A DNA stretch of 64,000 nucleotides from Areca catechu (Eukaryota; Streptophyta; Magnoliopsida; Arecales; Arecaceae). This document shows positions 10,182 through 21,298 of this stretch, piece by piece. The stretch is from the NCBI GenBank assembly GCA_021397845.1, contig CM038046.1, positions 7,153,501-7,217,500 of the forward strand, in the 5' to 3' direction. Below the pieces are notes generated by a model. The model was given only the letters and a program-made list of their open reading frames with translations. It had not been told where the DNA came from and did not search any database. Numbering within the stretch: the first letter of the stretch is position 1; the number at the start of each line of letters is the position of its first letter. The position numbers and the translations under genes were made by a program.

Positions 10182-11141
10182 GTATATTGTTCTCGATTCT
10201 CTGATCCAGGGTTTTCCGTTTTCTCCCAGATCTGATAAGGTTTCATCCACACTTACGTTTATTTCTTCTATTTCTAGTTTTTTTTTACACCTTTTCTGTG
10301 TTCCAAGTTACCGGCTTTTGACATGTGATTCATTTCCCTCCTTGTGTAATTTCTGGTCTTATTTTCTGGATGAAGTGACTTGTTTTATATTAGCTATGTT
10401 AAGATGTTCTTAGGGCATTGTTGTTTTAGATACTGGAATTTTGTTTTTATTAGGCTTTGGCTATTCTGTGATGGTAGGGTTTGGGGTTTAGGGTTTGGGT
10501 TTCGGTTTGGTTGCATAAGTCCTCTTTCTCCTTTGGGAATAAGTGTTCTGTTCCTTCATTGCCTTTACGCTTTATACCGTTGAGGTCCTGCGAATCACCA
10601 ACGCGCCTTCTTTCTCCTCCTTTCAAAATATTTTTCTGGCTGCGTGTGTGTTTTTTTGGGGCGGGGCGAGGGGCGCAATGACCATAGTCGTTAGGTATTT
10701 GACTCAGGGATCTGCATGACCATTTTCATTTCAATAATAAAGTTGGTATTTTTATCCAAAACTGTGAAAGCTGCATGCAATAGAGATTTTCTTTCCTGGG
10801 TAAGCGAAAGATTTTTCCTGATTTTGTCATTTATGTCATTGCTTTCCATCCTGTTATGGATATTTTATGTTGCTTGATTTGGGGAAAATCGCAAGCATCC
10901 TTTTGGTTGTAAAATTCCTTATCACAGTTAAGAGAACATGAAAGTAGCCTGTGTAACAATGACAGAAATCAAAGTGTGCAGTTTATGAATCTTTTTCAAG
11001 TAAGATAGTAAATTATGATAAATGCTTCCAATAAGAACTATCAGTATATTTTATGCAAATTAGATACCATGCATTCGTTTTTTTCTGCCTAGTTTTGCTA
11101 ATTTTAGTTTCCATAATCAGGCTTCCTGGGTTGTGTTGTAG
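10182..11141 (+). other. 5' UTR intron of the importin gene with telo-box cluster
   Basis: About 960 bp, GT donor at 10182 and acceptor TTGTGTTGTAG ending at 11141, ten bases before the start codon. T-rich as expected for a plant intron. At 10475-10512 it holds several TTTAGGG/TTTGGGG-like words in a row, an interstitial telomere-like cluster. Confidence 0.6.
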
Positions 11142-11150
11142 TTTCATAAA

Positions 11151-13775
11151 ATGGCAATGGAGATTACCCAGATTCTGTTATCTGCTCAATCTCCTGATGG
11201 GCAGATTCGAACCGCTGCTGAGGAAAACCTCAAGCAGTTTCAGCAACAGAATCTTCCCCATTTCCTCCTCGCATTATCTATTGAGCTATCAAATGACCAA
11301 AAGCCTCCAGAATCTCGAAGGCTTGCTGGCATCATCCTTAAGAATTCCTTAGATGCGAAGGACTCAACTAGAAAAGAAGAACTTTCTCAGCGATGGGTCA
11401 GCATGAGCTCTTCTATCAAAGTCCAAATCAAGGAATCTTTATTAAGGACTCTTGGATCATCTGTATCGGAAGCACGGCACACCTCGTCGCAAGTGATTGC
11501 CAAGGTTGCTTCTATCGAGATCCCCAGGCAGGAATGGCAGGAACTCATCAGGCAGTTATTAAACAACATGACCCAGCAGCAGGCTCCTGCTCCTCTGAAA
11601 CAAGCAACCTTGGAGGCACTAGGGTATATCTGTGAAGAGGTATCTCCTCAGGACTTGGAGCAGGGACAAGTGAATGCTGTTCTAACTGCTGTTGTTCAGG
11701 GTATGAATCAGATGGAGCATAACTTTGAAGTCCGACTTGCTGCTGTCAGAGCACTGTATAATGCTCTTCAATTTGCTCAGACTAACTTTGAGAATGAGAT
11801 GGAAAGGAATTTCATCATGAAAGTTGTGTGTGAGACCGCCGTATCCAATGAGCTGGAGATTAGACAGGCAGCCTTTGAGTGCCTTGTTTCTATAGCCTCT
11901 ATGTATTATGAGATCCTTGAGCCATACATGCAGACATTGTTGAATTTGACTGCAAATGCTGTGAGGGAAGATGAGGAGCCTGTTGCTCTGCAAGCTGTTG
12001 AATTCTGGAGTTCTATCTGTGATGAAGAGATTGAACTCCAAGAAGAGTACGGTGGAGCTGATGAAGGGAGCTCTTCTGTTCATTCTCATTTTATTGAAAA
12101 GGCTCTTCCTGTGCTAGTACCAATGCTGTTGGAAACACTGCTGAAGCAGGAGGAGGATCAGGACCAAGATGATGGTATCTGGAATCTGTCTATGGCTGGT
12201 GGGACGTGCCTTGGACTTGTTGCAAGGACTGTCGGGGATGTAGTTGTGCCCCTTGTGATGCCTTTTGTCGAGGGTAACATAACAAAGAGCGATTGGCACT
12301 GCCGTGAAGCTGCCACTTTTGCATTTGGGTCTATCCTTGAAGGTCCGTCTCTTGAAAAGCTCACACCACTGGTTCATGCTGGACTGGATTTCTTGCTTAA
12401 TGCAATGAAAGACCAAAATAGTCATGTCAAGGACACGACAGCCTGGACTCTTGGAAGGATCTTTGAAATACTGCATTCTGCAAGTAGTGCTTACCCGGTA
12501 ATAACTCCAGCAAACCTTCCTCGTATCATGTCTGTGTTGTTAGAAAGTATCAGAGATATCCCCAATGTGGCTGAGAAGGTTTGTGGAGCCATTTATTTTC
12601 TTGCCCAGGGTTATGAGGATTCAGGGCTAAATTTGTCAGTGTTCACACCTTTTCTTGGTGACATTATTTCAGCTCTCCTTTCTACAGCTGATCGTGCAGA
12701 TATTAATAATTCTAGGCTTCGATCTTCTGCATATGAGACATTGAATGAGATAGTTAGATCCACTAATATATCAGAAACTTCAAACATGATAGCCCATCTA
12801 CTTCATGAAATCATGAACAGATTAAGCCGGACGCTAGAGCTTGAAATAGTGTCCTCTGATGACCGGGAAAGACAAAGTGATCTGCAAGCCCTGCTATGTG
12901 GTGTTATTCAAGTAATAGTTCAGAAACTGAGTGGCTCGGATGAGACAAAATCCATAATTCTTCAGTCTGCAGATCAGATGATGATCTTGTTCCTTCGAAT
13001 CTTTGCTTGCCACAGTTCTACCGTACATGAGGAAGCAATACTTGCTATTGGGGCCCTTGCTTATGCTACCGGACCAGAATTTGCCAAGTACATGCCTGAG
13101 TTCTATAAGTATTTAGAAATGGGCTTGCAAAATTTTGAGGAGTATCAAGTCTGCTCCATCTCAGTTGGGGTGGTTGGTGACATCTGCCGTGCCTTGGATG
13201 AAAAGGTTCTTCCCTTTTGTGATGGTATCATGAGTCAACTTCTCAAGGACCTCTCTAATTCCATGCTCCATCGGTCTGTCAAGCCTCCTATATTCTCATG
13301 CTTTGGTGATATTGCCCTTGCAATTGGTGAGCATTTTGAGAAATATGTTCCCTATGCATTGCCAATGCTTGAAGCAGCTGCAAAGCTCTGTGCACATTTG
13401 GATGCTAGTGACGAGGATATGCTGGATTATGGAAACCAGCTTAGACATGGCATTTTTGAGGCTTACTCTGGTATACTTCAGGGATTCAAGAATGCCAAGG
13501 CAGAGCTGATGATACCTTATGCAAACCATCTGTTGCAGTTCACTGAAATAGTCTTCAGGGATATGAACAGGTTTGCAATGCTAAAAAACAATTTTGTTTT
13601 GGATCTCTATGATATGTAGTAATTGTTTTGACTGTTTTCCAGGGATGAGGGAGTGACTAAAGCTGCAGTTGCTGCGATGGGTGATCTTGCTGACATGCTT
13701 GGTCCAAACACAAAGGTCTTATTCAAAGACTGCACTTTCTACATCGATTTCTTGGGGAGAGTGTCTTCAGTCTGA
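11151..13775 (+). CDS. KPNB1: Importin subunit beta-1 (karyopherin beta), frameshifted last exon
   Basis: Nuclear transport receptor that carries importin-alpha/NLS cargo through nuclear pores and is released by Ran-GTP. The start is MAMEITQILLSAQSPDGQ, then the importin-beta N-terminal domain (about residues 20-105) and HEAT repeats throughout. CDS exon 1 is 11151-13570, an intron with GT at 13571 and TTTTCCAG ends at 13642, and exon 2 begins 13643 (GGATGAGGGAG), giving RDEGVTKAAVAAMGDLAD. Reading through the intron instead stops at 13619 after 822 codons. In exon 2 the frame meets TGA at 13773-13775 (850 residues). Just before it, at about 13755-13760, one extra A shifts the frame; the shifted frame runs to TGA at 13840-13842 and ends RVLVS, as family members of about 870 residues do. 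So either the C-terminal about 22 residues are lost or altered here, or this is an assembly error. The rest is fully open and conserved. Confidence 0.9.
13571..13642 (+). other. 72-bp intron near the 3' end of the importin CDS
   Basis: GT donor after ATGAACAG, pyrimidine-rich acceptor TGACTGTTTTCCAG. Splicing joins AG/G to give Arg and restores the conserved RDE(G) segment. Retention would end the protein at 13619. Confidence 0.75.
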
Positions 13776-13842
13776 TGATGACCAGTTGAAGGAGACAGCA
13801 ACTTGGACTAAAGAGATGATTGCGCGAGTGTTGGTTTCCTGA

Positions 13843-14835
13843 GATGAAGCCTATTTTGCAGTGGGATGCTGGTCCATTTCCTGGTTATACTCAATACCAT
13901 AGTATTTCAGGTCACGGAAGTTGTCTCAAGGTCTTATGGTGTTGTTTTTTGATAGCCATTTCAGGTTTTTTGGACCGTAGCATGGCTGTGTTTTGCCACC
14001 TAAATGGTTAATAGTGATGGCTGTGGTTCTTGAGTGTGTTGTTTGACTATTGCATCCACTACTTTGTGGTGAGCAGTCATTTGGAATGGTGTGGCTGTCC
14101 AATTCATTGGATACAAACTGTGTATCATTTGTTACAAAAGTTTTTGATTTCGTTGTTCTAGGATCAATTACCTTTGTGGCATACAATTTATAGGGAATAC
14201 CTTAGTTCCTACTCAAAGCAGGGAAGGCAATTAGGCATGTACCTTGCAATTTACATCTGAAGTCTTATGTCTGAATATTTGTTTTTTTGGGTTAATCTTG
14301 CAACATTGTAAATTTTCAGCTGCTTGCTTGGAGACGAATCAGAAAGGTTATTAGAGTTATTCAGAAACCTACACTTGCAAGGTCAGCTCTGTAGGTGGCG
14401 TCATGGTGGGGTGCTCAATATTAGATGGGCTTTTGACACGGGTTTTCTTGTCATTGACAGTTCAAAAACAGAGAGCTGAAATCAATGGTTGAGGATATAT
14501 GTCACTGCAAGTTCTAGGAAGGATTTTCTGCTGTTTATGTTCAATTCTATAAAATCTAACGAACAAATCATCTCATTTCTAGTTTTAATATTTGAAGGAT
14601 GGTGAATTATTTTCAAATATTGGATTTCATGCCAGAACAAGGACTAAAGAAAAATCTCTCGCAAAGACAGGTGTGCAAATAGCATAGTAAAGAAAAATCT
14701 TAGTCTAGTAGCGCTTGAGTATAGTTATCTTATCTCTGGCTTGATATTCGTGCTTCTTAAATTTTCACTTGGTACTACTGTTCTTGATATTCGTGCTTCT
14801 TAGATTTTCGCTTGGTACTTCTGTTGAACAGCAGA
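13843..14835 (+). other. Importin 3' UTR and downstream DNA
   Basis: No gene-like frame. The first few hundred bases are probably 3' UTR; I see no clear AATAAA. At about 14739-14824 a 43-bp segment (TTGATATTCGTGCTTCTTA...) is present twice in tandem with a few differences, immediately before the LINE. Confidence 0.4.
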
Positions 14836-14863
14836 AAGACAACGGTGGAGGAGGGAGTTCAGC

Positions 14864-16824
14864 ATGGCAGTATCGGCGAAGGAGAAGCTAGCTTAAGGGA
14901 AGGAGTGCATACATGGTCCCGGGTCGATCAAGGCCAGCTTAGAGGTTTTTAATGAATATCTCACAAGATCTCCGATGAGGAGATCGAAAGGTTATAGGCT
15001 TTCTTTAACTAGATTTTGGAGTTGCCGGAGGAGATGATCGATGTTTCCTGTCGGCAATGGGAGGGAGTGACAGTGGTCGTGAGGAGTTTCGACCGTAGGG
15101 TTCCGACGGATTGGATTTCAAAGGAGGTAAGGCTCAAATGAAAGCTTGATTATAATTTGAGATCTTTGCATTACTGGAGAACCATTTTGTAGTTGAGGTC
15201 GGAATCTGAGGATCTTGGTTTATTGCCGGGCAGCTGCTGGCGATGGAGGACTTGGAAGCGGATTTCAACTCGGGCCAGAGGGCGATCTAGAAGGCAGTGG
15301 TGTGGATGAGGATGCCGGGGCTTTCGTCGGAATACTGGGTGTCCAAAGCTATACTGGTGATAGCAGAGGAAGCAGGTCAGTCATTGTCCATCGATGGATT
15401 CACGGACTTTATGAAGAAGATGGGCTATGCTCGGGTATAGGTTGAATTGGATGCATGGAAGCCAATCAAGCCGGGCGTCCTGATTAGGGGGAAGACATGT
15501 ACATTCTGGCTGCAATTTGTCTTTGAAAATCTTCGATAAGTTTGCAATCAATGTGGGAGATTGGGGCATCCTAAGGTGAGTTGCGGGTTCTCGGAGGGGA
15601 AGAGCTTCAGGAGGTTCCAAATTCTCCTTGTAGCCTGAAAATGTGGTGGTAGCAAGTGGGGAGACTGGGGAGACAGACATGGGACCCTTGTTCCCTTGGT
15701 GGTAGAGGGTAAGGGGGCTGATGAAGGGGGAAAACCACAGTTCAGGCCTTGGCTTGTGACCTCCAGAATTCGTCAACCCAGGGTTCCAAGAGCCTCAGCA
15801 AAAGGGAGAAGGGATGTGGAGAAAGAGAAGAGGGTTGGTCCATCATCATCGGACCTGTATTTGTCTTCTCTGGCTGTGACCTCACCGATGGCTACCATGT
15901 TGTCTCCCAACTTGCCACTGGACTTTGATGGGTGGTAGAAACCGATGAAGGTAGCTCGCCGGCGTTCACCGGAAGTCAACAAGGAGGGATCGCCTGCTGA
16001 GAAGGGTGGTCCTGTAACTGGATTTCTGGTTCTTGGCCCATTGGGTGAGCAGATGGACTTGAGCTTACTGGCTGAAGATGGCCCAAGGGACTTGCATATG
16101 GTTGAGTATGGAGTGGGTTCGTTGAAGCGAGGTTGGAGTCCACCGAAGTCTATTGCCTTGATTACTAGTGAGAGTCCTTCGCCGTCGACAGTCTCTGAGT
16201 CTTCGGAGGGGGCTTCTAACGAGGTTGGTCATCCTCACTCTTCGATAGGGGTACCGGGGGGGGGGGGGGCAAGGGTGTTGTTCTTCTTGGAAAATCCTTG
16301 TCCACTTCTACTTCTCTGGTTCCTGAGGAGGATGTAGCTTCTACCAAGAAAGATGGGGGGTATGAAGATCGGAGGGGGAGTGGGAAGGCTTGATTGGTTG
16401 TAAGAGACGGGTTGGAGAAGTCTGCAATTGGGGTTCCAGAATCACCAAGTGCGGAAAAGACTGTCTTGGTTGCTACAGGTAGAAATGTGGAGGATTCAAT
16501 GACCTAGGGGAAGGTGCACAGAGCTGGTGGTAGAGCAACGAATTTGGGTTCTGAGGCTAAGTCTACTCGGTCCGGTCCTCTTCACCCAAAGGAAGTTGCT
16601 GCTTCTTCTTCAAGGACCACTTTGCCTACGACCAACGAACCTCTAGATGGTGCCTCACAGGGTTCTATTGGAATAACTGAAGTTATCTCTCAGGGGTGCA
16701 TTAGAAGAATAGATGGTGGGCAAGGGCATGATGTGTTGGTGGGGAAGTTGAAGGTGGCTCTATTTCGAGCCAAATCAACTGCAGAGGGAGGGGGATTGGG
16801 TATGGAAAAGTCTGTTGTTGCTTA
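14864..16824 (+). pseudogene. LINE ORF1 (nucleic-acid-binding protein), broken
   Basis: Starts MAVSAKEKLA and then meets a stop; the DUF4283-like region continues in pieces across frames between about 14900 and 15530 (for example EVRLKLK and WVSKA segments). A CCHC zinc knuckle is readable at 15540-15590 as VCNQCGRLGHPKVSC (C-x2-C-x4-H-x4-C). The rest is a variable, Ser/Gly-rich region that includes a run of 14 G at 16256-16269. The protein would coat the LINE RNA. Several stops and frameshifts make it non-functional. Confidence 0.7.
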
Positions 16825-16857
16825 GGGGGGATAGCATCATCAAGTAACTGTTCTTCA

Positions 16858-19800
16858 ATGAAGATTATGGTTTGGAATGTTAGGGGAGTGGGGAAATCCT
16901 TTTTTTATTTTGCCTTCCATAGATTGGGACAATTACATAATCTTGACTTTTGTATTTTGTTAGAAACTAGATTGTATGGTCTTGCTTTGGATCGTTTTCG
17001 TAGGTGTCTTCAGGAGAACTGGGATTTGTATGCTATTGGGTCTCAGGGATTGTCGGGTGGTATTATTGTGGCTTGGCGTAAGGGAGTTGCTAAAGTAGAT
17101 ATTTTTCGTTGTAGTACTTAACAGGTGGTCATAGTTATCTCTGAAAATTATAATCCTACGTGGTTGCTCTCGGGTATCTATGCTAGCATTAGTCATAGAG
17201 AGAGGAGGGTTGTGTGGCAGGAGGTCTCTACTTTGATTGATCAGGGCATTCCTTTGATGGTGGCGGGGGACTTTAACTGTATTCTTAGAGCAAAGGAGAA
17301 GAGAGGAGGAAGACCCTTTATAGAGGATGTTGCTTCAAGGGAGTTTGCCTAGTTCCTTTAAGCGAATGGCTTGGATTTGGAATTTGTGGGTCCCCATTTT
17401 ATCTGGTGCAACAATCGTTCAGGGGGGCCAGGGTAAGGGAGCGCATTGGTAGGGTTTTTGCTACATCGACAAGGCTCCAACTGAATCCTGAATACCAGGT
17501 CCGACATTTGGCTAGGATTGCATCAGATCACTGTCCTCTACTCCTATCTACTTATGTGTTGGCTCTTTGTCATGCACCATTCAAGTTTGAGAAATTTTGG
17601 TTGGCTTATCCTAAATCCTGAGATATTGTTATGGAGGTGTGGAGGCTGCCTGTTCGGGATGATGGGGGGTACCGGATTTCCAGTAGGCTGACCTTAGTTA
17701 AGCGGCGTCTTCTTAGGTGGAAAAAGGAGGAACTTGGTAATATTTTCTCTACCTTTCTTTCTATGGAGAATACTACTAACGAACTTCAGCTGAAGAGGAA
17801 ACAGAAGGGGGTTTAGAGACTTCTGATTTAGCTGATCTGCGAAGTAATATTTCGAGGCATCATGCTCTTCTTAGTGAGCAAGAGATTATGTGGAGGCAAA
17901 AGTACAAGGTTCAGTGGTTAAAGGAGGGGGACAGGAATTCTTCTTTCTTCCATCAGGCTACTATTATTTGGTGGCATAGGAACCGATTAGGGCACTGCGG
18001 TCTTCTGATGGGAGTTGGATAGAGGATGCGGAGGAGATAAGGAGGGAGATCACTTCGTTCTTCTAAGTAAGGTGGGCTGGGCCTTTGGATGGACCTCTCC
18101 CCTTATTTTCACCGTACCCCATGGTTCAGGTTTCTTTTGATGAGAATGGTAAGCTTTTTAGGCCTGTTTTGGTGGAGGAGGTTCGATCTATTCTCTGGTC
18201 AATGATTAAGGATAAAGCTTCAGGTCTTGTGGGTTTCCCCCATTATTTTAGGAGATATTGGTCTATTATTTGGCGGGATATAGTTTTAGCAGTACAGGAA
18301 TTTTTTGTTACTGGTCAGATGCTTGACAGTTGGAAGCAAACATTTGTCACTCTTGTTCCTAAATGCTCTGCTGCTTATGAGCCCAGTCATTATAGGCCTA
18401 TCAGTCTGTGTAATACTCTTTATAAGATGTGTGCTAAACTTATGGCTAACAGGATGACGTATCTTCTTCCTAAACTTATTTCTTCTAAGCAGGGTGCTTT
18501 TGTTGGGGATCGTTGCATCTCTGACAATATTTTTATAGCTCATGAGTTTATGTTGGATCCGTGGAGAGCCCCTGGTAGTCGCAGTCTGATGGCCATCAAG
18601 CTAGATATGGAAAGGGCTTACGATCGGATATATTAGAGTTTTTTGGAGAGAGCTCTGGAAGACTTTTACTTTTATCATGACTGGATTTCTCGGATTATGG
18701 TCTGTATTACAAAACCTTCTTTTGTTATTATTATCAATGGTATTCCTTTTGAGTTCTTCTATTCCAACATTGGTCTTCGTAAAGGTTGCCCTCTCTTTCC
18801 TTTTCTGTTTAGTATTTATACTGACTCTCTATCACGAGCTTTGAGGGCGACGGTGCAGGAATTAGCACTCCAGCCATACCTTCTTGCTCCTGGTGCTTTC
18901 TCAATCTCGTATCTATTATTTACAGATGATTGCTTGTTATTGGGTTGGGCCTCTCTAACTCTGGCATGGGCTTTCAGGACTGTCCTTGAGCACTATTGTT
19001 TGTCTTCGGGACAAAGAGTCAACCTTCTGAAATCAGAGGTTCGCTTTAGTTCCAAGACTCCTAGCAGCTTCGTCGAGTGATCAGGGATATTCTAGGGATT
19101 GTTGAATATGACGGGGTCCTTCACTATCTGGGAGTCCCTATTTCCGGAAGAAGACTTCATAAGGCAGATTGTGATAAGATGATGCAGGTAGTTTGAGAGA
19201 GGGTGGAGGGTTGGCAGGGTAGAGCTCTATCCTTCATGGATAGGGTTATCTTGATTCGGTCAGTCCTTATCTCTCCTTTTGTATATTTGCTCTCTAATAT
19301 TGTCATCCCCAAGGCTGTGATTCTCAAGGTGGACCAAATTATATGATCCTTCTTATGGTGTTTATCTGATGCTTGTCGGGGAGTTCATCTTTTGGGGTAG
19401 AATGTGGTTTGTCAGCCAGTTCAAGAGGGGGTTTTTGTATTCAGTTTCTGGTAGTGAGGAGAAAAGCTCTACTTGTGAGACATGCTGCTAGACTGCTGCT
19501 GGGTCCGAAGAGCATTTGGACTTCTATGATGAGGGCTCGCTATGATCCTCTTTCTTTGCTTGTGGAGGAGGTTCCTCGCAATGCTCGGCATAGTTTACCG
19601 ATTTGGAGGGAGGTAGTGGCTCGGGCCTCTAATGCGAGGGGCATGTTAGATGGGTCATTGGGGATGGTAAATTGGTTAGTTTCATGAATGACTCTTGGAT
19701 CTTGGAGGTTCCGTTATGCCAGTGGCCTACCTTTATTTCTATGGGCGTTGGTGATACCATGACAATTGATGATCTCCTGGCACCTGATGGTACCAATTGG

Positions 19801-20961
19801 AGCTTTTCAAGGATGATTGAGATATTTGGGGACATCCTAGGTCGGAGGGTTTTATTTATTGTTCTTCCTGTTTATCTTTTTTCTGATGTCGGGGTATGGA
19901 GGTCTTCTGCTTTGTCCAGAGTTTCATTGTTTGATTTGTATCCTATGTTCTGCCAGCAATCGCAGAGGAGGCTTGACATTGGTTGGATTTGGTCTTTGGG
20001 AGTACATCCTCGAGTGAGTCTCTTTTTGTGAAAAGTTGCTTGGCGCCGCCTCCTGACAAGATCCTTGCTTAGTGCTAGAGGTATACATTTACCGCCCTCT
20101 TGTCTAGTCTGTGATGCTGATGTTGAGTTGATTGACCATGTTCTTTTTCTATGCCCGAAAACCTTACATGTCTGGAGGATAGCTGGATGTGATCACCTTT
20201 TTCTACATGAAAATATTGTGGGCACCTTCTTGGGCCTCCTTAGGTCGACTACGATGCACCCTCCTTCAGTATTCTTGGCTTACCTTGCTTATCATATTTG
20301 ACTTTCCCGGAATGCTTTAGTTTTCAATGCATCTTTGTGGACTACCAGAGTCATTGTTGAGAGAGCTTGGTCCCAGATTGAGGAGTATCAGTTGACGACT
20401 GCGATGCCCATGGAGATCTGGGGTTCCACAACGGCTCTTCGAGCACCCAGACACATCTTCACCTCTTGGGAGCTCCCTCCTCCAAGGTTCGTTAAGATCA
20501 ATTTTGATGGTAGTGTTAGAGGGAGAGAGGGAGGGGCTGGGTTCGTTATTTGGGTGTCCGCTCGGGACATCATTGCTGTTGGAGGATGCCATCTTTTTGA
20601 CCCTACTGTTCTAGTCGCGGAGCTGAGGGTTGCTTGGGTGGGTATTTGGTATGCCCGTCCGATCGTGCTGTCCGATCTTCTCATCATTGAGGGTGACTCC
20701 GCCACTATTTGGATTAGGAAGTTTTTCAGGTCCATTTCTTCTCACCTCCTGATCGGTAATATAGTTTTGATGTTAAATGGTTGTTCCTCTATTGTTGTCC
20801 GCCATGTTTATCGGGAGGCAAACAAGGCGATGGATTGGATGGCATCTTTTGTGGTCAATCATTCCGGTCCCATGTTATGGACTCTCTCAGATATTTTTAG
20901 CTTTTTGAAATATATATTTTTTGACTTCTTTGAATGTATTCATTCTAGAATTATTAGATGA
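16858..20961 (+). pseudogene. LINE ORF2 (endonuclease, reverse transcriptase, RNase H), broken
   Basis: Starts MKIMVWNVRGVG, the usual N-terminus of the endonuclease (EEP) domain, with LLETRLYG, AGDFNCIL (about 17262) and ASDHCPLL (about 17521). Reverse transcriptase follows: HYRPISLCNTLYK (about 18389), KLDMERAYDR (18598), and FTDD at about 18919-18930 in place of the usual FADD. A zinc-binding region has CLVC...HVLFLCP (about 20085-20160). The RNase H end reads VKINFDGS (20490), AELRVAW, EGDSATIW and YREANKAMDW. Mostly frame 1, but interrupted by stops (17119, 17350, 18634 and others) and frame changes near 17353 and 19080. Length fits a full ORF2 of about 1350 codons. Confidence 0.85.
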
Positions 20962-20994
20962 ATTATCTGCTTTACCAAAAAAAAAAAAAAAAAG

Positions 20995-21232
20995 CTCGCG
21001 GTGTAGGCTGGTCCTCACCGGTGAGTTATCAAAATACCGTTGTTTGGCGGCTGGAAAGCCAATGGTCCAAAGGCATGAATCAATCAGCCCATTGTTGATT
21101 GCCGCAAGGGTGGTGGGCGACTCACGTGAATACAATTCATGATTAGAGAGTGGATATTAGAGGAAACTGGCCACCTTTTATTACATTCCGTTCGTTGTTA
21201 GTTTAAAAAAGGGAGCCAAATTTGTTTGTTGC
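20995..21232. other. LINE 3' flank
   Basis: No gene or repeat recognised between the LINE tail and the tRNA pseudogene. Confidence 0.4.
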
Positions 21233-21298
21233 GTCTAGGTGCCGGTATCATGCTAGTCTCACAGACTAGATCCCCAGTTTGAACGTGCGCTCAGACGT
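21233..21298 (+). tRNA. tRNA-Val(CAC) pseudogene, D-arm shortened
   Basis: The 66-base stretch starts GTCTAGGTG and ends GCTCAGACG, so the acceptor ends pair (GTCT with AGAC). The anticodon arm CTAGT-CTCACAG-ACTAG is a perfect 5-7-5 hairpin with anticodon CAC, and the T arm is CCCCAGTTTGAACGTG. The word order matches plant nuclear tRNA-Val(CAC), but about eight bases of the D arm are missing and the T stem/loop is altered (GTTTGAAC for GTTCGAAC). A TTTTT run follows at 21305-21309. Too damaged to be a working tRNA; could also be the head of a tRNA-derived SINE. Confidence 0.65.

Larger units (their letters stand above)
14836..20994 (+). mobile_element. Decayed L1-type LINE (non-LTR retrotransposon)
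   Basis: Two consecutive ORFs on the + strand, the first with a DUF4283-like region and CCHC knuckle, the second with endonuclease, reverse transcriptase, zinc-binding and RNase H regions, followed by CTTTACC and a pure A run at 20979-20994. This is the plan of plant L1-type LINEs with an RNase H tail. The 5' end is an estimate from the first ORF start. I could not find a clear target duplication: the 3' flank is GCTCGCGGTG and I see no match upstream of 14864. Confidence 0.85.

Noticed and set aside
11151..13619. 822-codon frame as the complete importin
   Set aside because: Its last residues come from an intron with good GT and AG sites; the conserved C-terminus lies in the next exon.
14836..20994. 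Target site duplication for the LINE
   Set aside because: I compared the 3' flank GCTCGCGGTG with the region before 14864 and found no convincing repeat.
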